This document shows, in pieces, positions 44,174 to 53,903 of a DNA stretch of 64,000 bases; position 1 is the first letter of the stretch, and each line of letters opens with the position of its first letter. The notes beneath the pieces are model-generated. The model searched no databases and was not told the DNA's origin. It saw only the letters and a list, made by a program, of their open reading frames with translations. Location: positions 1-64,000 of the forward strand of contig SUZX01000005.1 of the NCBI GenBank assembly GCA_015059735.1, given 5' to 3'. The DNA comes from Rikenellaceae bacterium (GTDB taxonomy: Bacteria > Bacteroidota > Bacteroidia > Bacteroidales > Rikenellaceae). The translations under genes were made by a program, and so were the position numbers.

Positions 44174-45136
44174 ATGAAACATCGTGTTGTTCGAAAAATA
44201 CTGATCTCAGTCGTTTCTGTTGTGCTGTTTGTTGCGGTCGCATTGGTGGGTGGAGGATTCTATCTGCTGGATTATGCCTTGCGTCCTGTTGCAACCATTC
44301 GTGCCAAAGAGGCCGAGGCATATGACTATATGTATGCTTCGTATCCGCATATACGATCTTGGCTCGACTCGCTTCGTACGACAGAAGCTTTGCGCGATAC
44401 GGTGATCACGGCTTCTGATAGTGCGCAGCTTCATGCGCTCTATGCCGCAGCTCCTCATCCGACGGATCGCACTGCTGTCATTGTGCACGGCTATACCGAT
44501 AGTGCTGTGCGTATGTTGATGATCGGTTATCTTTATAACCACGATTTGGGTTTCAATATCTTGTTGCCTGACCTGCGCTATCATGGCACAAGCGATGGGA
44601 AGGCAATTCAAATGGGGTGGTTGGATCGATTGGATGTCCTGCGCTGGACGGAGGTCGCTAACGATCTGTTTGGTGGTCAAACACGACAAGTGATTCATGG
44701 AATCTCAATGGGGGCGGCTACGACGATGATGCTCTCCGGTGAACTATTACCGTCGTATGTGTGTTGTGTGGTCGAGGATTGTGGCTATACGAGTGTTTAT
44801 GACCAATTTGCCAAAGAATTGCGTGAACGGTTTTCCCTGCCGGCTTTCCCTTTGCTGGATGTTGCCGGTTGGCTTTGTCAATGGAGATATGGATGGAATT
44901 TCCGTGAGGCTTCGGCTTTGGAGCAGGTGCGTAAATGCCGACTCCCTATATTTTTTATTCATGGTGATGCCGATGATTTTGTCCCTACCGAAATGGTTTA
45001 TCCGTTGTACGAGGCGAAATCGGGAAACAAAGAGTTGTGGGTTGTCACCGGAGCGTCACATGCCTTTGCATATCATAACAACCCCGAAGAATATACCCGT
45101 CGTGTGGCAGATTTTGTTGATAAATATCTTCCGTAG
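44174..45136 (+). CDS. Membrane-anchored alpha/beta hydrolase
   Basis: 320 residues with an N-terminal membrane anchor or uncleaved signal (ILISVVSVVLFVAVALVGGG). The alpha/beta hydrolase fold is shown by VIVHGYTDSAVRM, the nucleophile elbow GISMGAATTM, the acid in FIHGDADDFVP and the late His in GASHAFAYH. Likely faces the periplasm. Ester or peptide-type substrate is unknown. It has no clear consensus promoter. It converges on the locus at 45-58 kb but does not belong to it by direction. Confidence 0.85.
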   Translation: MKHRVVRKILISVVSVVLFVAVALVGGGFYLLDYALRPVATIRAKEAEAYDYMYASYPHIRSWLDSLRTTEALRDTVITASDSAQLHALYAAAPHPTDRTAVIVHGYTDSAVRMLMIGYLYNHDLGFNILLPDLRYHGTSDGKAIQMGWLDRLDVLRWTEVANDLFGGQTRQVIHGISMGAATTMMLSGELLPSYVCCVVEDCGYTSVYDQFAKELRERFSLPAFPLLDVAGWLCQWRYGWNFREASALEQVRKCRLPIFFIHGDADDFVPTEMVYPLYEAKSGNKELWVVTGASHAFAYHNNPEEYTRRVADFVDKYLP

Positions 45137-45189
45137 AGATTGGCAACGTTGTGACAAAGCAGGTCGAAAATCTATCCTGCTTTTATGAT

Positions 45190-45231
45190 ATCACCCCCCG
45201 TCGGACATCAATCCGACGGGGGTGATTCTCA
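45190..45231 (+). terminator. Terminator of the alpha/beta hydrolase gene
   Basis: ATCACCCCCCGTCGGA pairs with TCCGACGGGGGTGAT (one-base bulge) followed by T-rich sequence. It may also stop the convergent minus-strand operon. Confidence 0.8.
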
Positions 45232-45272
45232 TTTTTACCTTGTTAGAGGTCTCTTTGATAGACTCAAAATCC

Positions 45273-46310
45273 CTATTTGGTTTTGGCACTAACAATCATT
45301 TCGACCATCTTGGCGTATTTGGCTCTTGGCGTTTTACGTTGGTACACGCGGTCGGTTTTATGGGCAATGACCATATCCAATGCGGGAATAACGGTAATAT
45401 ATTGTCCCATAGCACCACGTGCCTCATACGCACCCTTGAAAACCGGATTGTTGCTATAATACAACCACCACATATATCCGTACTCAACATTGTTACGGTA
45501 TTTGTCGGGATTCATTTCGCTGGCAGGAGTCCACACTGTCAACATCTCTTTGTGCCATTCGGGCGAGATCACCTGTTTGTTCCCCCATTTGCCGCCGCGC
45601 AACATCAAATAACCCAAACGAGCCATGTCGCGTGTCGAGAAATAGATGTGATAGGCCGGAAATTTCGAGGCATTGAGATTGCCGCTCTTTACCTGATTTT
45701 CGAGACGGAAATCTTGCATACCGATAGGCTGGGCGATATCCTTTTGCAACGCCTTGTAAATGTTTTTACCGGTAAGTTGCTCGAAGATGGCACCTGCAAC
45801 ATTGAAATCCCAGTTGTTGTATAGGTAGTATTTGCCGGGTTCTTTGCTGCCACGCTTTGGACGCGAAGCGGCATCGTCTCCCGGGTTCGAGGCATCGTGA
45901 TAGACACCCGAACGAGCCTGAATCAGGTGACGGATTGTGGCTTTCTTCTCGATAGGGAGCAGTCCACCGTGATCGTCGATTCCCAAATCCTCCAAAGTAC
46001 GGTCAAGATTGATCTTACCACTCTCTACATATTTACCGTAGAGCATGGAAAGCACACTTTTACGACAGGAGGCAATGTAGCTCACTCGGTCGAGGCTACC
46101 GTATTCGAAGATCGACTCTCCGCCCACGATAATCATCATACCGGTAGTGTATAGCTCCTTTTGGATGTAGGCATACACCTCTTTCAACTTTTTGCTGTCG
46201 TATCCGTACTTTGCCGGCTCGGCTTTACTCCACTCTTTCGAGGGGTATATTTGAGCCTGAGTAACCGATATGCCGAGCAGAAGAATGGCCGATAAAAATA
46301 ATTTACGCAT
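45273..46310 (-). CDS. Exported serine hydrolase, class C beta-lactamase fold (copy 2)
   Basis: 345 residues with a signal peptide (MRKLFLSAILLLGISVTQA). The active-site motifs of the penicillin-binding/class C fold are present: SCRK for SxxK (IASCRKSVLSMLYG), YNN in YYLYNNWDFN, and a Gly-rich third motif (ARGAMGQYITV). It is clearly similar to the lipoprotein at 47576-48730, so the two arose by duplication or share a recent ancestor. Such enzymes act as D-peptidases, esterases or beta-lactamases; the neighbouring dipeptide epimerase favours a peptidase. Last gene of the SusCD locus, 27 bases after the epimerase. Confidence 0.83.
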   Translation of the reverse strand: MRKLFLSAILLLGISVTQAQIYPSKEWSKAEPAKYGYDSKKLKEVYAYIQKELYTTGMMIIVGGESIFEYGSLDRVSYIASCRKSVLSMLYGKYVESGKINLDRTLEDLGIDDHGGLLPIEKKATIRHLIQARSGVYHDASNPGDDAASRPKRGSKEPGKYYLYNNWDFNVAGAIFEQLTGKNIYKALQKDIAQPIGMQDFRLENQVKSGNLNASKFPAYHIYFSTRDMARLGYLMLRGGKWGNKQVISPEWHKEMLTVWTPASEMNPDKYRNNVEYGYMWWLYYSNNPVFKGAYEARGAMGQYITVIPALDMVIAHKTDRVYQRKTPRAKYAKMVEMIVSAKTK

Positions 46311-46337
46311 AATCAGATTGGGGTTCTAACAAAACGA

Positions 46338-47510
46338 TTATTCCCACGGAGTCATCAATTCGGCTCCGATACCCGGACGATCGTTCAGTGTGATTTTACC
46401 ATCAATGAATTTGATGCCGTCGAACATGTCGTTGGTGATCAACAGCGGACCGTCCAAGTCTGCATATTCCATACGCGGAGCGATCTGCGCAGCAGCAGAG
46501 ATTGCACACGAACTCTCTGTAGTGCATCCGATCATCACCTTCATTCCCAAAGCTTCGGCTGTGGCAATCATTTGACGTGCTTCATGCAGACCCGAACATT
46601 TGATGAGTTTCAGGTTGATACCGGTGAATACACCATGCAACTTGGGGACATCAACCAGTCGTTGGCATGATTCATCGGCAAATGTAGGCAGCGGAGAGTG
46701 TGCCGTAACCCAAGCCATGTCGTCGAAGACCGTTTTGGGCATGGGCTGCTCAACCATCATGATACCTTGCTCTTTGAGCCAGCAAATCATGTCAAGTGCC
46801 AAATGTTTATCTTTCCAACCTTGATTGGCATCAACCACCATCGGCTTGTCGCTTACGCTGCGTACGGTGTTAACCAACATCTTGTCGGTCTTCTCATCAA
46901 CACCCAACTTTACTTTTAGAATCTTGTAGGGAGCAGCTTCGAGTGTCTTTTGGCGGACAACTTCCTCTGTGTCGATACCGATGGTATAGCATGTATTGGG
47001 AGTTTTCTCCGGATTGTAACCAAACAAGCGGTGGCAGGGTTGTCCTACCAATTTTCCGATCAGGTCGTGCAATGCGATATCGAATGCTGACTTAGCGCAA
47101 GTCATGCCCGGAGCGATGCCGTCAACATAGCGCAGAATGTCCTCTACCAAGAATGGATTCGAGAATTGATCCAAGTTAATTTTGCTCAAAAACTCGCTGG
47201 CAGTTTGTACATTCTGTCCTGTCATGTAAGGAGGCAGACCGCCTTCGCCGTAACCTACCACGCCATCGTATTCGAGGCGAACTTGAATGTTGGGGGTGAC
47301 GTCACGCGAAAATCCCGAAATGGTGAATGTATGACGCAACTGCAAATCCACGCCACGAAACGACATCTTCATTTTGCCCGATCCGAGCGAAGTTTTGCGG
47401 TTGACGTTGGCTGCATTGCTACATGCGGTAAACAAAGGACCTGCGGCAGCCGCTGCTACGGCCGCCGTCAGGTTTGTTTTGAGAAATGATCTACGAGATA
47501 TCTTTTTCAT
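46338..47510 (-). CDS. Tat-exported dipeptide epimerase (enolase superfamily)
   Basis: 390 residues. The N-terminus has a twin-Arg motif (ISRRSFLKTN) and a hydrophobic stretch ending GPLFTACSN, so a Tat-exported lipoprotein is likely. The barrel has KVKLG with the catalytic Lys, metal ligands in VVDANQGW, VEQPMP and FADES, and the second Lys in KLIKCSG, the residues of L-Ala-D/L-Glu epimerases. These enzymes convert L-Ala-D-Glu from peptidoglycan to L-Ala-L-Glu. Cofactor-free secretion of such an enzyme suggests the conversion occurs outside the cytoplasm. It has its own promoter in the gap before it. Confidence 0.85.
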   Translation of the reverse strand: MKKISRRSFLKTNLTAAVAAAAAGPLFTACSNAANVNRKTSLGSGKMKMSFRGVDLQLRHTFTISGFSRDVTPNIQVRLEYDGVVGYGEGGLPPYMTGQNVQTASEFLSKINLDQFSNPFLVEDILRYVDGIAPGMTCAKSAFDIALHDLIGKLVGQPCHRLFGYNPEKTPNTCYTIGIDTEEVVRQKTLEAAPYKILKVKLGVDEKTDKMLVNTVRSVSDKPMVVDANQGWKDKHLALDMICWLKEQGIMMVEQPMPKTVFDDMAWVTAHSPLPTFADESCQRLVDVPKLHGVFTGINLKLIKCSGLHEARQMIATAEALGMKVMIGCTTESSCAISAAAQIAPRMEYADLDGPLLITNDMFDGIKFIDGKITLNDRPGIGAELMTPWE

Positions 47511-47534
47511 CGTTTCAAAAATAATAGTTTAAGA

Positions 47535-47564
47535 CAAAATTACATGTTTTTTGTCGAAAAACAA
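47535..47564 (-). promoter_or_regulatory. Internal promoter before the dipeptide epimerase
   Basis: Minus strand TTG, 19 bases, TAATTTTG, 25 bases before the ATG at 47510. It allows the epimerase and second hydrolase to be made apart from susCD. Confidence 0.55.
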
Positions 47565-47575
47565 TATTTCTCCGA

Positions 47576-48730
47576 TTAATTCAGGTAATTCGTGATGGTC
47601 TGCTCGCCTGCAATCATATTGATCAGGTGAATAACCAAACCTTTCGAGAACGAGTCGGTTGCCAACTTATCAACATCGCGTTTGATGGTCATTACCATAT
47701 CCAAAGCTGGAAGCACTACGATATATTGACCGCCAGCGCCAATGGCCATATAGGCATCTTTGTAAACGTCGCGGTTGGCCGGACCATCCCATACCCACCA
47801 CATGTATCCGTAGCCGTGTGAACCGGTACGATCGGTGACGGGATTCATCTCGCTGACAGGAGTGATGGCACTGGTCGATTCCTCTACCCACTCTTCGCTA
47901 ATGAGCTGAGTGCCGTTCCAGTTACCTTTGCGGAGCATGAGGTAACCCAAACGAGCCATGTCGCGAGCCGAGAGGTAGAAGTGATAGGCTTTGTAAACCG
48001 ATACCGAGGTGTCGCCACCGTATTTTTGGGCACTGCGTTTAAAATCTTGAAGACCAAGTTTTGTCTCAAACTCTTCTTGGAAAGCATCGTAGATGCTTTT
48101 TCCGGTAAGTCCCTCGAAAATGGCACCCGAAACGTTGAAATCCCAGTTGCTATACAGGTGGTATGTACCCGGCTGCTGGCTGCCTCGGGGAGGAGCTATG
48201 GCCAAGTTGTCACCGCTGTTCGAAGCAGGATGGAAGCACCCCGAACGAGCCGAAATACAGTTGCGGATAGTTGCTTGTTTCTCGATATCGAGCAGACCGC
48301 CTACGTCCTCTTTGATGACACCTGCGGTGATAAGTTCGCCAACGGTGCGTTCGAGATCGATGATACCTCTTTCTACATAGATACCATAGAGCATTGAGAG
48401 AATACTTTTACGCGACGAAGCCAAGTAGCTGAGTTCGGTTACATCGCCATATTGGTGAACCATCTCTCCACCGATGACCAAACATAGTCCCGTGACGTCG
48501 CCGTTTTGAACAACCATTGTGTCGATCTTCTCTCCCAAATCCTCCGAATATCCGTATTTGGCAGGGGAGGCGGTGCTCCATTCCGACCCGGGGAAAAAGT
48601 CTTTGGTCCATGTAGGTACACTACCTCCTGTGGACAAGTTATTTCCATTCTCGTTGTCATTGTCTTCGCAGGCTATCAGACCAACCGACAGCGCAAAGGC
48701 AATATAGAGAAATAATTTATTCATTTTCAT
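47576..48730 (-). CDS. Serine hydrolase lipoprotein, class C beta-lactamase fold (copy 1)
   Basis: I start at ATG 48730 (or 48724); the frame opens earlier only with a TTG. A lipoprotein signal (MKMNKLFLYIAFALSVGLIAC) leads to an Asn/Asp/Glu-rich linker and the catalytic fold: SSRK for SxxK (LASSRKSILSMLYG), YSN in YHLYSNWDFN and AGGQYIVVLPALD. Compared with the copy at 45273 it has a longer N-terminal linker and an outer-membrane anchor. The pair probably acts on the same class of substrate at two places. It lies 120 bases after susD. Confidence 0.83.
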   Translation of the reverse strand: MKMNKLFLYIAFALSVGLIACEDNDNENGNNLSTGGSVPTWTKDFFPGSEWSTASPAKYGYSEDLGEKIDTMVVQNGDVTGLCLVIGGEMVHQYGDVTELSYLASSRKSILSMLYGIYVERGIIDLERTVGELITAGVIKEDVGGLLDIEKQATIRNCISARSGCFHPASNSGDNLAIAPPRGSQQPGTYHLYSNWDFNVSGAIFEGLTGKSIYDAFQEEFETKLGLQDFKRSAQKYGGDTSVSVYKAYHFYLSARDMARLGYLMLRKGNWNGTQLISEEWVEESTSAITPVSEMNPVTDRTGSHGYGYMWWVWDGPANRDVYKDAYMAIGAGGQYIVVLPALDMVMTIKRDVDKLATDSFSKGLVIHLINMIAGEQTITNYLN

Positions 48731-48852
48731 AATGATCAATCTTTTTGTTAATTCAATGTGTGTCTATCCGCATTTTAGTTCATTGTTGCGACAACCATGG
48801 TTATCGTCAAGCGGATAAATTCCATAATCCAACAATTTTTCTATCCGTAGTA

Positions 48853-50340
48853 TCAAGGATTCTGGATGATCAGCGGATTGGCGCGTATCTCTACCAACGG
48901 AATCTGCCACTGCCAACGGCTATCACCAGCCTCAACGCTCATTACCGAAGCTACCGTGGTGCTAACACCCGTACCGTTGCGGTCTAACTTTTGAGCCAAA
49001 CGTTTCAAATCGAAGAAGCGGAAACCTTCGCCCCACAACTCGATACGACGTGTGGTGAGAATCTCATCAACCAATGCGTCACCACTTTTGGTGCTCTTCT
49101 TATATTGCGGATCGCGAGTCGATAATACGTTGTAAAGGAGTTCACGAGCCTTGTCGGTATATTCACCACCGGCTTTGGCATAACCTTCGGCGGCAGTCAG
49201 GTACATTTCGGGAACACGCATGTAAGGTACGCAGCAGTCGGCAGCAGAGTTCTCCGACGAACTTCTAAACTTCTGGTGCATGTATTTGGCTTTGATACCC
49301 GGAGCTACGATCGACGGATCGGTATCGCTATCTTTCACCCAAAGTTTGTTCTTACGGATGTCGGTATTCGAAATCTTATCGTAGAGCAGTTTGTTGATAC
49401 AACGTGGGCCCTCGCGAGTACCTCGACCGTTGAAGTTGTAACCCATGTAGGCGAAGAAGTTGTCGAATACGTTGCCCAGCTGGTCTGCCTGCAACTTGCT
49501 ACTCCACATCCACTCGGGATTGTTATAATCGTTGTAGCCCTCGAAGTGCTGATCGTGCGACATGAAACTATAACTCTTGCTGTCGATGACCTTTTGAGCC
49601 ATTTGTGCAGCCTCCAACCAATGGCCTTGGGTCAACAATACACGGGCTTTGAATGCTTGAGCCACCGTTTGGTCGATATGCGACTTGTTGACGCGCTTGT
49701 AGCCTTCTAACAACTCGATTGCTTTATCCAAGTCGGAGTTTATCAATGTGTAAACTTCCTCTACGGTATTGCGGGCTTTGGCATTGGGATTTTCAAAAGT
49801 CATGATGGGCACGCCGAGCTGCGAGTTCTCAACACCGTTCGTGTAGCGCATACCGTAAAGTTGTACCAACATGAAGTGAGCCCAACCACGATAAGCCAAT
49901 GCTTGACCTTTGATGGCATTTTTGTCGCCCTGAGGACCTACGGCTTTGTCGATGTTGCCGATGATAAGGTTGGCATTGGCAATGACCTTGTAGTAGTATT
50001 GCCATGCGAAAACAACGGCACGGTTGCTGTCGCTCTCGAAAGCGGTCCAACGGGTTACGGTCATGTAACGGTTGGTCGAAGCGGCCATGTAGCAGTCTTC
50101 ACCGGCCAAGTCCGAGATCATCATGATGGCACTTTGGCCATAGCTATCCTGATCCGATTGATAACGGATGTAGAGCAAACGGTGAATACCGTTGAGTGCG
50201 CCCCACGCATTTTCGGTTGTGCTGAATACAGCTCCTGTATCCACAGCATTGGTGGGATAGGTCTCCAAGAAGTCATCGCTGCATGAGGTCGCCGATAACA
50301 TCAGGAAAACGCCCAATAATAGTTTATAAATATTTTTCAT
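48853..50340 (-). CDS. SusD/RagB family outer-membrane lipoprotein
   Basis: 495 residues with lipoprotein signal (LLLGVFLMLSATSCSDDF; acylated Cys in LSATSC), the N-terminal TPR-like helices (WGALNGIHRLLYIRY) and C-terminal SusD region (ILTTRRIELWGEGFRFFDLKR over the last 80 residues). SusD lids the SusC pore and binds the ligand on the surface. It starts 13 bases after susC, the standard arrangement. The ligand is not evident from the sequence. Confidence 0.95.
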   Translation of the reverse strand: MKNIYKLLLGVFLMLSATSCSDDFLETYPTNAVDTGAVFSTTENAWGALNGIHRLLYIRYQSDQDSYGQSAIMMISDLAGEDCYMAASTNRYMTVTRWTAFESDSNRAVVFAWQYYYKVIANANLIIGNIDKAVGPQGDKNAIKGQALAYRGWAHFMLVQLYGMRYTNGVENSQLGVPIMTFENPNAKARNTVEEVYTLINSDLDKAIELLEGYKRVNKSHIDQTVAQAFKARVLLTQGHWLEAAQMAQKVIDSKSYSFMSHDQHFEGYNDYNNPEWMWSSKLQADQLGNVFDNFFAYMGYNFNGRGTREGPRCINKLLYDKISNTDIRKNKLWVKDSDTDPSIVAPGIKAKYMHQKFRSSSENSAADCCVPYMRVPEMYLTAAEGYAKAGGEYTDKARELLYNVLSTRDPQYKKSTKSGDALVDEILTTRRIELWGEGFRFFDLKRLAQKLDRNGTGVSTTVASVMSVEAGDSRWQWQIPLVEIRANPLIIQNP

Positions 50341-50352
50341 CGTTCCGAGTTT

Positions 50353-53300
50353 TTAGAAGGTTAAGTTCACACCGAGAGTAATTACGCGGCTGGGCGAGTA
50401 GTCGTAGCTGGTCACACCCGAGAATGTGCTGAACGGGTTGAAGCCCTGACGTGCCGAAACCATTGCGAGGTTCTCTGCGTTCAAATGGACACGCAATGAG
50501 TTGAGACCGATGCTCTTGACAAGTTTCTTGGGGAAATCGTAGTAGAGCATGATCGAGTTGAGCCACAACGCACTGTTGCTAACCAACTGACGGGTCGAAG
50601 TTGCGTTGAAGTTGCTGTTTTGTGCGTTATCCATACGGGGGATATTCGTGATATCACCGGGTTTCTGCCAACGGTTGAGCATGTCTTTGTGTAAAGCCTG
50701 ACCGAAAGTACCGGTGCTGGTTAATGCCGTGTAGAGCGTATCATAGCCTTTACCGCCGATCTGGTAGGTTGCCGTGATATTCAGTCCCAGACCTTTGTAT
50801 TCGAAACTGGTTTGTACGCTACCATATACGTCGGGAATCGAAGTGCCCGAATATTTGTACAGAGCCTTGTTGGGGTTGGTCGTAACTTTGGTGCCGTTAG
50901 GCATTACACGACATGTGCCATCGTCCCAAAGGGTTTCGGGATCGTAGAAGTAAAGACCTGCACCATCGCGCGGATCGACACCGTACCATTGACGCAACCA
51001 ATAGTCGTAGATGCCATGACCTACGGCATATTTCTTGGTACCGCTGATCAACTCGGGGTTGTCGGCCGGCATGCGGGTAATTTCGTTCTTAACGGTGGCG
51101 GCGTTGATGCGGATATTCCAACGGAAATCTTTCTTGCGGATAGCATCTGCGCTCAAATCAATCTCCCAACCACGATTGAACAAGCAACCGATGTTTTGGT
51201 TCTGCGAAGTTACACCCGTAGAATAGGGCAATTTCACAGAGAAGAGCAGGTCGTCGTTCTCTTTGTTGTACCACTCAACCGAACCTCTGATTCGTCCGTT
51301 TAAGAAGGCATAGTCCAAAGCCACCGAAACTTGGCTCTGTTTCTCCCATGTCAAGAGGCGGTTGGCAGCCGAAGCATCCTGAATATAACCGGGCTCTGCT
51401 TGGTTGTTGTTACCCAAGACATAGATATCCTGCCAGTTGTAGTTGCCGATACCCTCCAAGTTACCGGTGATACCATAGCTGGCACGCAGTTTCAACGTGT
51501 TGATCCACTCTACCTTCTTCATGAAGTTTTCGCGAGCGATATCCCAACCTGCACCTACCGACCAGAAGTTACCCCAACGCACGTCTTTGTAGAACTTCGA
51601 AGTACCATCGCGACGGTACGAAGCCTCGAACGTGTAGCGACCGCGATCGAACGAGTAGTTGGCACGCATGAAATAGCCTTCGGTTTTGAGCTCCGAGGTC
51701 GAAGTCGTGGTCGAGAGGATGGTCGTAAAGTTCGAGAACTCGTTGTTGCCCGACATCACCTGCTCGGTTTTGGTCGAGGCGTGTTGTTTGTTCTCGTATT
51801 GATAGCTTTCGTGACCGGCGATGATGTCGATTTCGTGCTTGTCGAAAGCTTTGTTGTAGCTCAACATCTGCTGGTAAGTCTGAGTAAAGTCGGTCTTCTC
51901 GGTGCGCGACGAACGTCCCGAAGGTGCGTAAACACCGATCGTATTCGAACGGTAACCGTAACCGTTATAAGGCGAATAAACGATGTTGGCGCTGACCGTA
52001 GCTTTCAAACCTTTGATGATCTCGGCCTCGACATAGGTACGGGTCGAGAAGGTTACTCGGCGATATTGTGAGTCGTCGTTCAACGTCTCGGCTACGATGT
52101 TACGGCCGGCACCCTGCGTCGGACGCATCGGGTAAACCACACCGTCGATGACTTGGTTACCGGTGTCGTAGATCTTATTGCCGGCAGCATCCAAAACGTG
52201 TGCTCCGGTGATGGGATCGTGCAGATAAACCGGATAGATCGAACCGATGATCTGAGCACCGAAGAACGGGTTGTCGGAGTTGGCTCCCGACCAGCTCTTG
52301 TTGTACGAGTTAACCCAGCTGCCCGAAATGTTACTGCCGAAACGCAACCACTTGAACGGCTTGAAGTTGAAATTGGCACGACCTGAGAAACGACGGGTGA
52401 AACTCTTCTTCATCCATGCGTCGTCGTCGAGGTAGTTCATCGAGACGTAGTAGTCGCTCTTCTTACCGCCACCGCTTGCCGATACCGATACCTCTGTACG
52501 GCTACCTACGCGGCTCATGGGGTCAAACCAGTCCATATCCTTCTCGCTCCATTTGAGACGAGTGGCTGCGGGATTGATTTTACCGGTTACAGGGTTGATG
52601 ATTTCGTTGTTGTCGATACCATAGAAAGGATTCTGACGACCCAACTCCTCAAAAATGCTCGAATAGGGGTTATCCTTATATACACCACCCACAGCAGCCA
52701 AACGGGTTGCCGTAGCGTAATCCATATTGATCGAACTGTTGTAGTAGTAGCTGTTACGCAAACTTTCGTACATCAACTGGTAGTAGTCCTGCGGGGAAAC
52801 CTGCTCGTATTCGTCAATGAAACGGAAACTGATACCTTGCGATACGTTTACCGAGAATTTCTCACGATCTTTCGAACCCTTCTTGGTGGTGATCATGATT
52901 ACACCGTTGGCTCCGCGTGAACCGTAGATTGCTGTTGCGGCGGCGTCTTTCAATACGCTCATGCTCTCGATATCGTTGGGGTTCAAACCGCGTAACGAAA
53001 CATCGTAGATAGCACCGTCTACCACATAGATCGGGGCACTCGATGAGTTGATCGTACCGAAACCGCGAATACGGATATTAGGGTCGTCACCCGGGATACC
53101 CGTTGCCGAGGTGGTAACCATACCCGGCGTAGAACCGGTCAGTACGTTGGCAACCGATGTCACGGGGCGAGCCTCGATGTCTTTTTCGCCGATCATATTC
53201 ACGGCACCGACCATCGAACTCTTTTTCAAGGTACCGTAACCCACTACGACTACCTCGTTGATCTGCTCGGCAGCTTCTGTGAGTACGATATCCACGTTGG

Positions 53301-53838
53301 TCTGTGTGCTGATGGTAATATCCTGCGGTTTGTAGCCGATGTAGCTGACCGAAAGGCCGTCACCTGCGGTTACCTGAATTTGGAAACTGCCATCAACACC
53401 CGATGTGATACCGGCTTTACTGTTGTTGTTGTAGATGGTGGCACCAATGATTGGCTCTTTCTTCGAGTCCTTGACCACACCTTTCAATACCCATTTGCCT
53501 TTGTTTGTTGTTTGAGGGGTACCGATGATTTGGCTGTTACTCAACAAAACCTGTGTTTTATCCACTTTGTAGATAATACCCAGCGAAGAGAAGAAACGCT
53601 TGAAGAAAACCAATGGATCTTCATTCGAAGCTTTGACCGTCGTCCGTTCGTTTAAGTTTTTCAACGCATCAGAATAGACGAACCGATAGGGAGTTTGGTC
53701 TGAAATCTTTTTCAAGACCGTTTCTACACGAACATTCTTGAATTCGAAATTCAAGTTCTGTGCCTGCAACCATGCGGGAATGCACAGCAGGATCGCCGCA
53801 ATGATCAAGCGTTTGGTTAGAGTAGTTAATGGAATCAT
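50353..53838 (-). CDS. SusC/RagA TonB-linked outer-membrane protein with STN domain
   Basis: 1161 residues: signal peptide, an STN (secretin/TonB short N-terminal) domain at about 28-100, a CarboxypepD_reg domain (GVVKDSKKEPIIGATIY), a plug with VVGYGTLKKSSMVGAVN and GSRGANGVIMITTKKG, then a long barrel ending LGVNLTF. The STN domain is the part that signals to a FecR anti-sigma factor, which is encoded next upstream. This is therefore a trans-envelope signalling transporter: uptake of the ligand itself should turn on expression. Confidence 0.96.
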   Translation of the reverse strand: MIPLTTLTKRLIIAAILLCIPAWLQAQNLNFEFKNVRVETVLKKISDQTPYRFVYSDALKNLNERTTVKASNEDPLVFFKRFFSSLGIIYKVDKTQVLLSNSQIIGTPQTTNKGKWVLKGVVKDSKKEPIIGATIYNNNSKAGITSGVDGSFQIQVTAGDGLSVSYIGYKPQDITISTQTNVDIVLTEAAEQINEVVVVGYGTLKKSSMVGAVNMIGEKDIEARPVTSVANVLTGSTPGMVTTSATGIPGDDPNIRIRGFGTINSSSAPIYVVDGAIYDVSLRGLNPNDIESMSVLKDAAATAIYGSRGANGVIMITTKKGSKDREKFSVNVSQGISFRFIDEYEQVSPQDYYQLMYESLRNSYYYNSSINMDYATATRLAAVGGVYKDNPYSSIFEELGRQNPFYGIDNNEIINPVTGKINPAATRLKWSEKDMDWFDPMSRVGSRTEVSVSASGGGKKSDYYVSMNYLDDDAWMKKSFTRRFSGRANFNFKPFKWLRFGSNISGSWVNSYNKSWSGANSDNPFFGAQIIGSIYPVYLHDPITGAHVLDAAGNKIYDTGNQVIDGVVYPMRPTQGAGRNIVAETLNDDSQYRRVTFSTRTYVEAEIIKGLKATVSANIVYSPYNGYGYRSNTIGVYAPSGRSSRTEKTDFTQTYQQMLSYNKAFDKHEIDIIAGHESYQYENKQHASTKTEQVMSGNNEFSNFTTILSTTTSTSELKTEGYFMRANYSFDRGRYTFEASYRRDGTSKFYKDVRWGNFWSVGAGWDIARENFMKKVEWINTLKLRASYGITGNLEGIGNYNWQDIYVLGNNNQAEPGYIQDASAANRLLTWEKQSQVSVALDYAFLNGRIRGSVEWYNKENDDLLFSVKLPYSTGVTSQNQNIGCLFNRGWEIDLSADAIRKKDFRWNIRINAATVKNEITRMPADNPELISGTKKYAVGHGIYDYWLRQWYGVDPRDGAGLYFYDPETLWDDGTCRVMPNGTKVTTNPNKALYKYSGTSIPDVYGSVQTSFEYKGLGLNITATYQIGGKGYDTLYTALTSTGTFGQALHKDMLNRWQKPGDITNIPRMDNAQNSNFNATSTRQLVSNSALWLNSIMLYYDFPKKLVKSIGLNSLRVHLNAENLAMVSARQGFNPFSTFSGVTSYDYSPSRVITLGVNLTF

Positions 53839-53903
53839 ATAAGTAAGGGTTTCATAGTGTCTTAATTATTACACAATTTTAAGGGGCTTTACCCTACTAC
53901 CAT

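Noticed and set aside
45273..48730. Calling the two serine hydrolases beta-lactamases for antibiotic resistance
   Set aside because: The fold is shared with D-peptidases and esterases, and the genomic context (SusCD, epimerase) points to nutrient processing.
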